Shown: positions 26,966 through 39,505, numbered from the stretch's first letter. The stretch is 64,000 nucleotides of DNA from Beroe forskalii (GCA_011033025.1 WFMF01000367.1:1-64000), one strand, 5' to 3'. Notes: generated by a model from the sequence alone, not told the origin. Program-made: numbers and translations.

Positions 26966-29501
26966 GCTCTACGCTGAAGCGCCTGATCCCCTCCGCATTA
27001 TACCCAATCAAGACATGTTATACGGGTCACATGACCTATTACACGGGAGTCACGTGATATAACTCAGTGAATTCTTGACTAAAGAGTGGAGATTCAATTA
27101 TATATTATAGAGCTGAGAGTGAGAGAGCCCTGAGAACGGAGCTCAATATATACACACATGGAGAGGGAGGGTGTCCAGCATTCACACGCCGTATCTCAGT
27201 TTACACCATGTGTCCACTGTCCAAGGTGGGTTAGTTCACTGTCCAAGGGGGTTAAGTTCACTTGTCCAAGGCTCCTAGTTCACTTGGTGCTTTTTCCTTT
27301 CTCACACTGAAGTGATTTTAGTAAATTATGCCTCTGGTAGATCTAGATTTGAATGGAGTTAGAGTAGTCAACCATCAATTCATTTCAGAATTTCTCGCTT
27401 TCAATCCATTGTTGTTCTTAAATCTAAATTTATAAAATATTCAGCATATAGCATGTTGTACATTAGTCTAGCTAGAATTATCATACGTCTAGACGTGACA
27501 CTGTTTACTCATGAACTGTGCTCATATGGCTCGACTAAAACTCTCTGTTCATTGCCATCCTATTATCCCTTTTTTGGTTACTCTGCCCAACGGTTTTTTG
27601 TAAATATTTGTCATTATGGTCTTATTACAGTTTTACAGGTTTTGTGTCCATAGAAATAAGTTTTTATTAGCCCTAAACTTTGGCTGAATATCTGTTTATT
27701 CCGTATAAGGCAAGGTTTTAGTAGTCTTCTGCTTGCAGCTTCAAAACTTGCTTTAATTTCTTTGTTTTTGTTTGTGACTCTGAATCAATCACATGGCTAC
27801 TCAACCCTCGATCGGCACTGTACATTGCAAGGTGCGCGCCGAAATTCGACGCGCAGTCGCATCGTGATAAAATAACCATATATGGGTATTACCTAACACC
27901 TACCTAATGCGTAGGAAACGATCTTAATATGGAAATATCTTGGCGTCAACTGGCGCCATCATCAGCTGCCACATAACCGGGCGATGTCGAAAGATACATA
28001 TCTAAAGTGGTGTCACATACCACTCATCCTTTTAATATCCCGTAAAATCATCACTCGATAAGAAGCATTAAATTTATCAAATAATATTTCAACATTGCGT
28101 TACTTGACATTCTAATTTACTGGTTCCCTGCGTTGTTGTTTTTACGCGAAGGTGTGGTCTCTAGTGGAATTTCAATGCGAATTCGACGCCCATTCCTCTG
28201 GTATTTTCATCAATTTTAGCAGGATTTATTAATTTCAATCACAAATTTTGATTATTCTAAATTAATTTCGTACTAATTTAATTTTGGCGAAAATCAATCT
28301 CATATAAGACATCGCCTAACCACACAACTTCGAGATTATATGATGCTTTGACTTCTTACTATTCGGCACATTTCGTTGAGCAATATTGTAGTAGAATTAA
28401 AAATAGTAGGGAATTATCTTTTTTCCGTTTCTTCTTTCTCCATTTTCTCTTTCTCCTTTTTCTTTCTCATTTTTCTAGCTTTTATTTTTTATATGCAGTA
28501 AACCTCAATTTAATAAACATTTTCCCACTCGCGTGCGGCGATGATTGCATCTTGAGTGAGCACTAATTTCAGCAACAAAATATCATGTATACTTGGAGTG
28601 CCATGCTTGTTCACAGCTCATTCTGATTTCCTGTACAGATTTAAAATGCATTCTTTCGAAGGACCTGATTTTTGTTTTAAATTTATAAGATATCTCTGCG
28701 TCTAGTAGCTTAAATTGTCAAGTTTTACATCATTCTATCATGGAAGTTCAATAATGTTCTATCACGGATCACCAAAGAGCTAGAACAGTTTAAGCTCAAT
28801 TTCCCGAAATAAATAGATCTTTCAAGATTAACTTTTGACCGCCAGAAGTTGATGGGTAGACTGGCAGTTCAATTTTAACTTTGTGTGATTCCAAAGTCAC
28901 TGTCAAGACTATCTCCATTTTAGATTTAAGCAATACAATTTCCCCATTGAACTGAAAGGAACCCAGTAGCTCCCATTTATTTTCGAATGTTTAAATGTGA
29001 CAGGTCCTTTCCCCTGAAACATGATAAATACTCCCCTACACCGGTGCTCTTGTGACTCTGTGACATCTTTCAGCCTGACACCTGTCACAAGTCAGAGGTG
29101 TTTTTAAACTTGGTCATTATCAGTCGTGTGTCACTCTTCTCAGTTTCCAGAACCTTTTATAATGTGTTGAATTTGCCGTAATTACGTTATTTTTAAAACA
29201 TTTGCCAGACATTGGTCTCCGATTTTTGTGTTTTTTCTTGCCGTCATAATGTCTGAAAAAACGTCTAACATTATCACTTTGTATACTCGTGCCTGGATTT
29301 TACTCCCGAATTAACTTCATCTGCAAATGTTGTTTGGACGTGCTCAGTCTGAAATTCATAATTTTGTTTTGTTTCGTTAAGTTTTTTAATTTTGGTGATT
29401 CGTGATATTATTGTTCAATGGTGATTGCATAATTAATCTACTACGAAATGTAGTTTTCAATGTATTAAATCCACAATACGTTCTAGCTCCCCCATTTAAC
29501 C

Positions 29502-32500
29502 ATGAACCACCTCCTCCTCCTATCTCTACTCCTATCTCTCCTTCAACTCAGTAACTCACTCCCCGAGATAACATCAGACGAAACTATCGACATGGGCGAC
29601 GACCGTAAGTATAAGATATACGGTGACAGTTCAAACTGCAATTTTGTCTGCGCGGCGTAAATACATATAAATAACATGTCTACACGCCGCGCACACTGAC
29701 AAAAAACTCCAGTTCGAACTGCTACTGATATACCCCTCCCGAGCCTGTTTTAGCGACTGTGTATGAGTCGTGAACCAACGATATTCAGTTTTGTGAGGCC
29801 ATAATCATGATTCATGATTTGTAATAGAATACTCGTATGGGGTTTGATTCGTGCGCTGTCTTTACCATGTAGTCAGCGGTACATACGCTCCCAACTTCCT
29901 TTCCCAACAGTGGAATAGAAGACGGAGCTCGGCTTCGTATTGGCTCACAAATATATATTATTCTGGTTAAAATAAACTCCATAATATGAAATGGAAGTGA
30001 GTCGGCAAATGAGTTTTTAAACGGCAGAGAATTAAGAGTCTGTTTTAAACTAATGAACGCGTCTCGTCAGCTCGGCAAACACGCAATTAGCGCCAGACCA
30101 CGGGCATATTTTCACAGTCCTGAGCTTTGTTTAAACCCAGCTCACCAAAAATAGGCGGTTCGGTACGTCATCAACTCACTAAATCGTTACGCTATGATAA
30201 TGAGGTCATCTTAACCGCCTTTTCTTGCGTGGGCATATTAAAACTGCAGTGAACTGCTGCTGTTTGCCAAGAGCACGCTTCTGGGTCGTGTTAATTTGAT
30301 GAAAATCAAGTGTTAATAATAAGTACAGCTCAGTGATCCAGTAGAGAGATTTTAACTGTCTTTTTAGAGCTGGCAGTTGACAGTTCTCATCTTTTCCTCC
30401 CTGAATCTGTTGACAATTTTCTTCAATAACTCTATTGAGCCACCAGATTTCGTTTTCTCCGAAGAACTGAAACGGCCCCGGAAATTTTCAATGGAAGTGG
30501 AAATGGATGTACCCTGCATGTTAGCATGAAATAAAGCAATCAATTTTTCAAAGTTGTTTTTCTCTCGAACCTTATCACACTTGAACAATAATTTCACTCA
30601 AAAAGCAGACAGTCCTATTGAATTTTAATGAAATTCATACTAAAACGGCACAACTGCAGGTTATCTTAATCACGACCAGGCCGGATATAATAAACTAATT
30701 AGCACCGGTGGGAAATTGGGAAAACTCGAACTGCACTTCATGACCCTGTTAATAATGGTGTATACTAAATAATGGTGTAGACTAAATACACCGTCTCAAA
30801 AAGCTGAGATAACCAGATTTTCTGAATTGGAGTATCTGCGATTAAATTGCAGTGCTCATTATTGCGTCCACATTTTATTTACAACTTCTGATGTTAGAAA
30901 CAGTGTGTAATGATATAAGTCACGGTGGCCAATGAAATTAGCGTACAAGTATGAAGTGTCCAATGAAATTGCCGTATTTTCGCGATAAATCACGCCTTAT
31001 GTATTTCACGTTATAATGACATTACGCAACGTTGATGGCTGAAGGAAACGAGGAAGTATTGAGTTATAATCGTGTTACTTTTCATTTATTAGCACTGAGT
31101 GAAATTAGCACTGTTTACGTCATATGTTTTGTTGATATGATATACATTAGTGTAACTTACTCCACACAAAACACACGTGCTATACTTCCTGTAGCACGTG
31201 TTGAATGGTAATCTCCATGGAGATAGTGTACGTGGTTTTGATAAGGCGTGTCTCAGTTCTAGGTCACGTGTATTGCCCTCCAAATATTATACAGGCTTGG
31301 TGCTAGACAATATATAAGATTACTGGTATACACTGATAATGACGTCATGATTTAGCATGAGAAATCAGCACTTATTGTACATTGTACTTGCTAATGTATT
31401 TAGTAAATACATAAGCAATGAATACATTGTACATGACACTTTCAGTATATTACGTACTTTTTATGTTACAGTCGGCAATGTTGCAGCAGCAAAAATTGTA
31501 CAATGTAAATTGTACATACCAACGTATATACAATAAATACACCATACATTTTGTATCATGTACGGTATATTATATTTTCTGTTAGAGTGGTAATGCAGCA
31601 GGTGCACTCCTTGGAAAGATGAGACGGCTCATTCTAATCCTGGTGTCTAATCCTGGTCCCCCTCACGTGCTCGCTCGTGTACCATTGAGTGGGGATTATA
31701 TTTAGAAAATATGTTATGGTTATGTCACTTTTGGAGAGTGCGCGCGCAAACTGGTCGCAGTTTCAAGAGGGTCTTCTCTTTCTTCATTCTTCTCGTCTTC
31801 TGTCTCAAGTCTTCTATCTTAAATCTTACCTTTTCTTTTTTATCTCAGCCTCATATTTAGAACCTTTATTTGTGGCTCATTAATAAATTCTTTAATTTGC
31901 AATATAATGGTCAGTCTCGTGAAAATTTTTGCATTCGAATGAGAAAGAATCATCTTATCCTAAAATCGAGAAAAGCATAGGGGACAAACAACGACAAAAA
32001 TGAAACAGTCAACTCGCTCGCATCCCATATCATGAGGGCCCCTTAATCCGAATCACGATTAATCCTAATCAAGTTTACTCCCCTCACACCTGCTAATGAA
32101 GGTCTGAATATGCGATCATGCGTCTGAAGTAATATATTTCTCACGGTCCTAGTGTGTAATCCTACACTGGGAATTCTAGCCAAACACAAACTCTGCAGCG
32201 CTTTCTCACACTCATAATCTCCATTTGAGCATGTTAGGAGCTTTATAGTTAGTTGGCATAGAACAATAGAGAAAGTTCTTTATTATTTTTGCCTGCTGAC
32301 TATAGAGACATGGATTGATCAGATTACAGCACTTCTGTACTTTGGTTTGCAGATAAAAATGCATTCTATCCTAACATTCTCAGCACATATGATTCCCACA
32401 CTCATAATCTCCTTATAGTCACATACATTTGCTTCTCTGCTACGTGACAAGATCACTCACTCCCTTGCAAGAGGGGAAGCTAGGCCCTGCTTTCCCCAAT

Positions 32501-35500
32501 GTATACACGCCTCTTGATGTAATGAATGTGAGATCAGGATGGCGTATGATTGTCACGTGCGTGTCACGTGCGTGACATGTGACGTGACGTCACGAACTCG
32601 TGAACCAATCAGCGTCTCGGAGCTCCTTCTCTCACGTGTAAGCGATCCTGGAGTGAACATGTGCGCGTTTGTATATACAGAACACTGGGGCTGAGAGAGA
32701 TGGGTGAATGAATGTAGATTATCATTGTTGTTTTTATATTACACTCACGGAAAGTAAAGTTTTTTGGGGCTAATGATCAGGGTTGTAGTTTTTGTGGACT
32801 GGTAATTGAATGCAGAATGTAACGGATGTAATTGTAATACGTGGATTGTGGATTGTGGAGTGTTCACTCTTGGAGATTATGTAGCTGGAATATGCATGGA
32901 ATTTACACTTGATAACAGCATTGTGATTGGAAACAATGTGTACATCGGCTATTATAATCACTTTTGTCGCAATGATGCAATTGCAATGATGCCACTTAAT
33001 CTTACACCAAACCGACTGTGGGAATCTGTGAACCCTGTGTGCCGCTTGTCGAAACTCTTAAATATAGATTCACGAATATGGTCATTTCATGACGGCGTAT
33101 AATTACAAGTGACTTGTTTTTTGTAGTAACAAAACATGTGACTTGTGAAATATTATCTGATTGGTCACTACCCGTCTTTGATGTTTATTCTCACAACAGG
33201 TGGTAAAATTACGTTTTAACGAACAATTCACATGGAAACTTTGTTTGAGTCGCTATACGGTAACAATAATAATTAGTTGTAATTGTACATTTCAGCAATT
33301 CCCTGTGTTTCAGTGTGAAAGAACCCAACAAGCGCTTATTTTAATGTGGGAAGTCGGCATAAGCCTATGCCGTCAAAATTAGTAAATTAGGTAACGACAA
33401 TTGTACTCTTTGTGAGTTTTCAAGAGTAATTGCTTCACTTGTAAAGTATATGGTGTAAGCGTTTGTTCCCATTGAAATAGCAATTACAGCCAGTATTTCA
33501 GTCGCTGCAGAGAATTTGAACGTTGCTTGAGTGCGGGAAATTACGTAAACGTTGAAACGAGTAAATTTCCGGATTTGAAAACTCAGATGAAATATTCTAA
33601 ATTACATCATGCTTCAAGAGTTTAGAGTAATTTGTAAATTATAAGTCTGTGTAAGGGTGTTTGGAACTCTGTTTAGGTTTTTTACATTTTGAACAAGCAC
33701 GGTCCCTTTGACCATCACTGGAGCATCCCCATTACACAATTCACTCCTCCAATCGCACATATCCGATTAGATGGCCATTTCTCAAAGTCCCTACCCCAAT
33801 TGAGGAATCATTTCCTTGTCATCATTAAACCTCGTCACCATCAAATCTAACCTTGTTAGATACGTATCTTCTTTCTCCACATCTAAATTAGAGACTGGGC
33901 GAGGTCGCCTGTTTCAAGACAGGCTGTTAATTCCTGGAAGTGGTAAACAGGGTGATGAAGTGAAATAGAGATATGTAGAAGACAGAAAATAGGCAGTGTG
34001 ACGTCATCAATTCACCATTCTAAGGCATAATAATGACGTCACTCTCAACTGCATTGTATGGAACCACGAAGTTGGGTGTTTGTGTGGAATTTGGAAATGT
34101 TATAGGGAGGTGAGAGGGTGTCATGAATTCTGATAAGGTTTCACATCCATTTCCTATAAAGCTCATAAAGGCGGTGATAATTATTCGAAATGAATAAAAA
34201 TTGAGTTGCTATACTTCACTTTTTTTCCTTGAAATACAGCGTATTTTTATCTGTTTACATTCACAGATAGATTCAACACCTTATACAGTACTCACCTTAT
34301 ACAGTACACACGTTATACAGACTGTACACATTACGTTACACGTTGCCAAATACTCCGATACAGGCACAACTTCTTCTTGTGATATGAACAGATGATGAAT
34401 TGACATCATTATCAGGATAAATAATCCTCGATTGATGACGTCAGACCACGTGTTTAGTACACACAGCTTTGTTTTGTAATAACAGTTCCACAAGGAGATA
34501 TATCCTATCACAACCTTGCTATAGTTGTTGAGATAGAGACATTGCTATTGGTAAACTGTTCCATGAAATAATACTTAGTTCTGTACGTCACAAATTCGAC
34601 ATTTATCATCCATACTCTCCTTGAGTTATAAGTTCTGTACGTCATGAATTTCCCTTTATTAAGTTCATAAATACCTACAGTAGAAGACCTCTCATTGGCA
34701 GAGATAGCAGATACTATCTGAGTCTTGGACTGAAGGTACGAATATGCACGGTTGTAGAGAGCCAGATATTTCGTAATCTCGGAAATAATTGCAAAACCCC
34801 CACTCTTTTAAAATACCACTCATATTAAATCTGAAAGCGCTGAGTGTAAGTACTTAACAAGCACTATAATATTTGCTTTATTTCCCTCTTACCAACCACC
34901 AATACTACTGCAGTAAGTATAAACATCATGTACAACAAATTCTTGCTTGCCTACATTCTTCAAGTTCAGTCATTATCTATGCGCATAATAATTTGCATAT
35001 CCTAAATATACACGCGAATATAGTGCTATCATAAATTATGTATCAAAGTGTTGGGATGTATCATAGTGTGTACCTATACTTCTGTTAATTTGATTGAATT
35101 TTCACCTTTCACAGAGTTACTGATAGCGAATTATCGAGATATATTTCCCCAAAATTGGAGGTAATTTTGGGTTCAAAGACCACCGAAAGTCGTTAACTCT
35201 GCGTTATCTAATTTTACATGTTCTACCCCCTGCCATGTAATTATAGAGCTGGAATTCACTCGATACTCGGCATGTTGAAAATAATCCTGTGCCACGGGCA
35301 CATTAAATTCTCATGGTTCGACAGTAACGCGCGGACTACTTTTCTAGAATGAGTTGCGCGCAAAGGGCGCGTAAACTTCAATTTTACGCTTTGTGATACG
35401 ACTTGAACTGGATCAAAGGATGGAATGTTCCATGCTTGGTGCTTGGAACAGCTTTTGGCCAAAGGACATTCAATCTGATACTTGCAGATAAAGTACATGC

Positions 35501-38500
35501 ATCAAATCGAAGTCACATTGGGTACTTTCGACAGTTTTACGTATCATAATTCAAAACATTCCTCATCCTAATTTCATCCTTTTAATTCGCAACATATTTC
35601 ACTTCAAATCTCCAATTCTCATCGCATGTCCAGTCTGATCACATACGCTAACCTTTTCTACGTTTCAGACTACTGTAGGGACGACCAGTTACCCTGTGAC
35701 GGTGGCAAGTGTATCCCGATCTCCTACAGATGCGATAAGTTTGAAGACTGCACTGATGGCGCGGACGAAATGTATTGTGGTAAGTTCAAATGCACTGTAT
35801 TTAGTTCCCACGCTAATAGTAGCTTTCTCAGAATGCAGTATACTTCACGATTTACAAACAAGGAACTAATAACTAGAATAATTCAAGAATTTCCTCTCAT
35901 TTATTGTCAATTCGCATTTGAAGTTCGTCTCGTTCTCTTCTATGGCATATTGACATAGTACGGAAACGTATTTGGCATAGTTTGGCAATTATTCACCATT
36001 CCCTCTCTCCTCAGATAAATGCCTGAAGAACCAGTTCATGTGTGCAGACAGGACTCAGTGTATAGCACTCAGTAACAAGTGTGATGGGATCAGCGAATGT
36101 GCTGATGAATCAGGTAATGTTTTGAAAAAATTGATTGTATTTTACCCATATAAGGCAATGATTCCATGATCTGTGCCCATATGAGGCAATGCATCTATGA
36201 GTTTCACCCATATAAGGCAATAACACCACCCCACCCCTTCAGACGAGCAAGGCTGCACTAACTGTGCGGGGTATGAGTTTCAATGCGATGGGTCCCGGTG
36301 TATTAACAAGGTGTTACGATGTGACAACAAGTTCGATTGCAGGGACAACACTGACGAACAAAACTGCGGTGAGTTTAGGGAAAACATTTCTTTACTTGTA
36401 GGGTATTTGTGTGTTCTTGGCAAAAGGAAATGTTGGATTTTTGGAATAATGTTGACCTTCAGTTTCCGTAATTCTATCAAAATTTATCTTCCATTCCTTG
36501 AAGGAATCAAAGATAAATATCAGCTTTTTTCAGCTTACCATCACTCCCAGACACACCATCTTATCATCTCCCCCTCTCTCAGGCACGTGTGCAGCAGGGA
36601 CGTGGCAGTGTACCAACGGAAAGTGTATAGACGAGAACTTGAAGTGTGACGGGGATGACGACTGTGGGGATAACAGTGATGAGAGCACTGAAGATGCTGA
36701 ATGTACGTATATTGAAAATATAAGCATGACATATTATGTATTCATTTTGTCTTACCTCTCCCTATGTTTCATTCCCCACTAACTACAGAGACATGGATAA
36801 TTGCTGACCATATTTCGGCATTCCGTACTGTAGTATGGAGATAAAAATACAATATACATGGCGTATTGTATTATGTATGTTAATGAATACCATGTGTATA
36901 TCACTTCGTATAGCGAGTGTTTGATCTGGCTGCAATAAAAATCGTCGCCATTTCATGCGTATGTGTATTTGGCATATGTTCTCCATTTCTCAGAATACGA
37001 TTCCACTGATGATAGCACGGTTTTCATGAGTGTTGAGTTGTTGACGTATCACTATCACCTTTCCACTCGTAGTCTCGTGTCTTCTATCTTATGAAATAGA
37101 TTGAGCGCAATGCAATCAACATCCAAAAAGTTACTCACTGCACCGTCATCACTTCACAACTAAATGTACTTTAGAGGCGTAAGACGAACACGCAGACAAT
37201 ATAGAGCCCTGCGCAAGCAGGGCTCTATATAATATTTAAATGTCGACAGCGCAGCTGGAGACATTTAAATGATTTAGAGTGCGAGGCAAACTGTGCGAAG
37301 CTGAGCCGAGTGCAACCTAAATCATATTTCTGCGGTGAGTCTGAGCCTCTAAAGTACTATAGTAGTCGAACGGTGTACACAAGACACACCCTGTACACAA
37401 CAAGCACACATTACCTTATATGGTAATAGTAAAGAATGCTTGTTTTGACAAAACAAAAAAGCCCATAACTCAGCCGTTTTTTGAGCAATTTTGATCAAAT
37501 TTTCAGGATATTTCGGGCAAGATATGACCAATATAATCCTAGAGTAGCTAACATTTTTGACCCTCAGAAATTGAGATATGACAAATAAACCGTTGTTTTG
37601 TTTTAAAGTTACCGCTGGATAACTAGCTTTTCGGTCATAACTCCGCTTCTGGCGCTCAAAAATGAATCTAAACTTCACTGAGATGTTGCTCTTATCGAGC
37701 TCTAAATATCCTGAAAGTTTCATGAAGTTTGCTCAAAAAACCTCGGAGATATGCACATTTTTGTAACGCAAAAACAAAGGTCGCATAGATTTACATTTGA
37801 GGTTGTGTCATAACAGACACATGATATAAAACGCGTGTAGAACACGACTCTACGGATATAGTACTACCCTTTAAATCGGTCAAAACTTGTCGTGAGACTA
37901 CTATACCCCCTTACAGGTCCCGAACCAGAAGAAACAGAAACCGACACAGACACCAACATTGACCCTGAGGAAAGGGAAGAAGATAACGATAATAATAACG
38001 AAGGTGGAGGCAATGATTCAGAGTACGAGTTGTCAGACTGTGCTAAAAGTACCAGGGATTGCAACCTGGATGTCGACTGTAAGAAGGTCAGTTCGGGATT
38101 CCAAAAAGTTGCTTTGAACTTAAAGTTGTGGGGATAATCAACTTGAAATATCATAGAGTCTGGGGGATCAAAAGTTTCTATTCGTGACTCGTCAGTATGC
38201 CCTTGGGAACCATTCATCACCCAACATGTTACCATGGAAACCATTCACCACCCATCAACTTACCACTTTACTCCGCAGGAAATGGACAACTACAGGCGGC
38301 AGTGTCAGCAGCAGATAGAAAGCACTAAGATGATTAAAGTGCCCCATGGGGTGTTTCAACGCGTACTACCAGCTCAACTCTAGGAAGTACGGAACTACCA
38401 TTATCTCAGAGCAGTGCGATGAACTGGGAGTAAAGAATGTCAAGTACAGCTGCATTCGATCCCGTGAGTTGGAGGGTGGGGAATTATAATTGAATTTTAA

Positions 38501-39272
38501 AATCAAAATCTTCGCTGATGGTGTCATTCCTATTTCCTTGTCGTCGCTTCTGTTTTCATTCGTAATTATTGTTATTAATTAGTGTCTGAACAAAGAGACG
38601 ATTAGCGTATGTCTACTTTTAAAAAAGTAGAATATACTCGACAGGAAATCACTTACCCCTCCCCCTCCTCAGCTGCAAATCTGGACTGTTTACGCGGACT
38701 AAGCGAGTGTATGAACTCAGTAGTGTGTAAGGAGCTACACTCTGTGTTTACAAAGGAGTGCGGGGAAACACTCAACAATAACGCTGAGTGTACAAAGTCC
38801 TGCATACAGGCCTATCAGAACCTCATGTCGGTGAGTAAGAGGGTAGGGGTTGAGAAGGAATTCCTTTTGTGCATCTCTCGAACGTATTATGTTGGGAAGT
38901 GAAATTTACTGAGCTTTCTTGGGATTTTTTGGTACTTTGATAATTAACTTGCTCTCTAAATTGATAGTGATTAGACCTTCGATTCTTCCCTTTCTCCGTT
39001 TTCCATCACCGTCTTCCCCCCTGTTGTCTCCTCAATCTACTCTTCAGTTATTATTATACTAACCTTTCCCTCTCCCTCAGTCGTCCTCCTCAGACCAGCT
39101 ACAGAAGCTCTGCATAGAACTAAACACCACTATCCCCGTGCGGTGCGGTCCCATGAGCGACGCTCTGGATAGCTCCGCGCAGTCCACCAGCACCAACAAC
39201 GGTGCACACAGACTCTACGCCATCTTATTGACTGTTTCCACCTTATATCACACGCTACTCAGCTCAACGTGA
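29502..39272 (+). CDS. Secreted LDLa-repeat / GDNF-receptor(GAS1)-like protein, probably GPI-anchored
   Basis: Nine exons fit: 29502-29604, 35669-35779, 36015-36113, 36243-36368, 36583-36702, 37917-38086, 38279-38463, 38673-38830, 39081-39272. The product is about 420 residues. Residues 1-20 are a Leu-rich signal peptide. Four LDLa modules follow (about 36-187), each with six Cys and an acidic calcium cage such as DNSDE or DNTDE. LDLa junctions are phase 1, and the last Cys codon of module 4 is completed by the sixth exon. Next is an acidic linker (about 188-225). Two GFR-alpha/GAS1-like domains then share Cys-x6-Cys-x5-Cys-x10-Cys and Cys-x3-Cys spacing. The hydrophobic C terminus ([16 protein letters not shown]) resembles a GPI signal. 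GFR-alpha proteins are GPI-anchored co-receptors, so a cell-surface co-receptor role is inferred. In exon 7 the frame shifts by one base near 38336-38339 (see findings). Linking the signal exon across a 6-kb intron rests on phase match only. Confidence 0.72.
30147..30223 (+). repeat. Dispersed palindromic CRE repeat, full length with terminal inverted arms
   Basis: This copy shows the whole structure. The left arm AAAAATAGGCGGTT is followed by TACGTCATCAACTCAC, an inner spacer, then CTATGATAATGAGGTCATC and the right arm AACCGCCTTTT. The arms are inverted repeats. Total length is about 77 bp. It lies in intron 1 of the LDLa/GDNF-receptor-like gene. Size and arms resemble a very short MITE; no target duplication is obvious. 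Confidence 0.7.
33985..34057 (+). repeat. Dispersed palindromic CRE repeat, near full length
   Basis: GAAAATAGGCAGT arm, then TGACGTCATCAATTCACCAT, then TAATGACGTCACTCTC, then an AACTGCAT arm. Arms changed from GGCGGTT to GGCAGT on the left and from AACCGCC to AACTGC on the right: matched changes that keep pairing. It sits in intron 1 of the LDLa gene. Confidence 0.7.
36146..36217 (+). promoter_or_regulatory. Three CArG-box (SRF-type) sites at exact 31-bp spacing in an intron
   Basis: CCATATAAGG at 36146, CCATATGAGG at 36177 and CCATATAAGG at 36208, each preceded by C and followed by CAAT, within the 129-bp intron between the exons ending at 36113 and starting at 36243. CC(A/T)6GG is the serum-response-factor site; the first and third fit it fully. 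The period is about three helical turns. It may be a decayed 31-bp tandem repeat, a functional enhancer, or both. Confidence 0.45.
37167..37356. mobile_element. 190-bp foldback element with three internal hairpins
   Basis: Terminal arms TACTTTAGAGGC and GCCTCTAAAGTA continue imperfectly for about 29 bp. Between them sit three successive hairpins: 37199-37230 (stem ATATAGAGCCCTGC), 37234-37270 (stem ATTTAAATGTC) and 37269-37325 (stem ATGATTTAG with CTAAATCAT). It lies in the intron before the exon at 37917. It is probably a non-autonomous DNA transposon; no transposase is present and the family was not recognised. Confidence 0.6.
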
Positions 39273-39505
39273 GGCGTTGCCATAGTTAATGTCACGTGGG
39301 CGATATAGTCACGTGACTGTTACCATGACGACATATCTCGTGTCCAATCAGAGCGATGGAAATATGCGTGACGACACACGCGTGAGAATATATCAAATGT
39401 GCAGAAGAAGCAGAAGCGGTTATTTAGGTTTAGATTCAGCAGGTCTCACCCTCAGTTTATACAAAAACAGCAAGGCCTGTGTGTGTAGTAGCCATACCTT
39501 ACCCT

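Larger units (their letters stand above)
3502..29501. other. Gene-poor region rich in regulatory-type motifs and short repeats
   Basis: I find no exon I can defend in these 26 kb. Longer open frames (11587-12009, 25051-25368, 26226-26636) show no family pattern, and the last two run through dispersed repeat copies, so they look like chance. What stands out is a high density of CACGTG, often as TCACGTGA; CCAAT boxes in both orientations; TGACGTCA palindromes, mostly inside a short dispersed repeat; and several minisatellites. Unrecognised short exons or non-coding RNAs cannot be excluded. Confidence 0.5.
29605..35668 (+). other. Long first intron of the LDLa/GDNF-receptor-like gene
   Basis: No further LDLa exon was found here. 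The intron contains copies of the palindromic CRE repeat (30147, about 31336, 33985, 34394), CACGTG boxes near 31171-31265 and 32555-32638, and paired TACATTGTAC-rich segments (about 31375-31600) that look like a diverged duplication. Open frames at 32806-33102 (98 codons) and 30364-30597 on the minus strand (77 codons) have no recognisable family. A separate gene in this interval is possible but unsupported. Confidence 0.45.

Noticed and set aside
30364-30597. 77-codon Lys-rich minus-strand frame
   Set aside because: Looks protein-like but matches nothing I recognise and stands alone inside an intron.
32806-33102. 98-codon frame with six Cys and a motif faintly like hexapeptide repeats ([12 protein letters not shown])
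   Set aside because: No signal peptide, splice context or regular hexad pattern; composition alone is not enough.
1855-35779. Fusion of the frizzled CRD exon to the LDLa exons (a corin-like order), since both junctions are phase 1
   Set aside because: Closer exons at 3096 and 3363 continue the CRD frame with good splice sites, and a separate signal-peptide exon at 29502 also enters the LDLa exon in phase 1. A 33-kb intron is not needed. Long-range alternative splicing stays possible but unsupported.
37349-37723. 124-codon minus-strand frame in an intron
   Set aside because: No recognisable family; it overlaps the end of the foldback element, and the adjoining sequence looks like interspersed repeat rather than exon.
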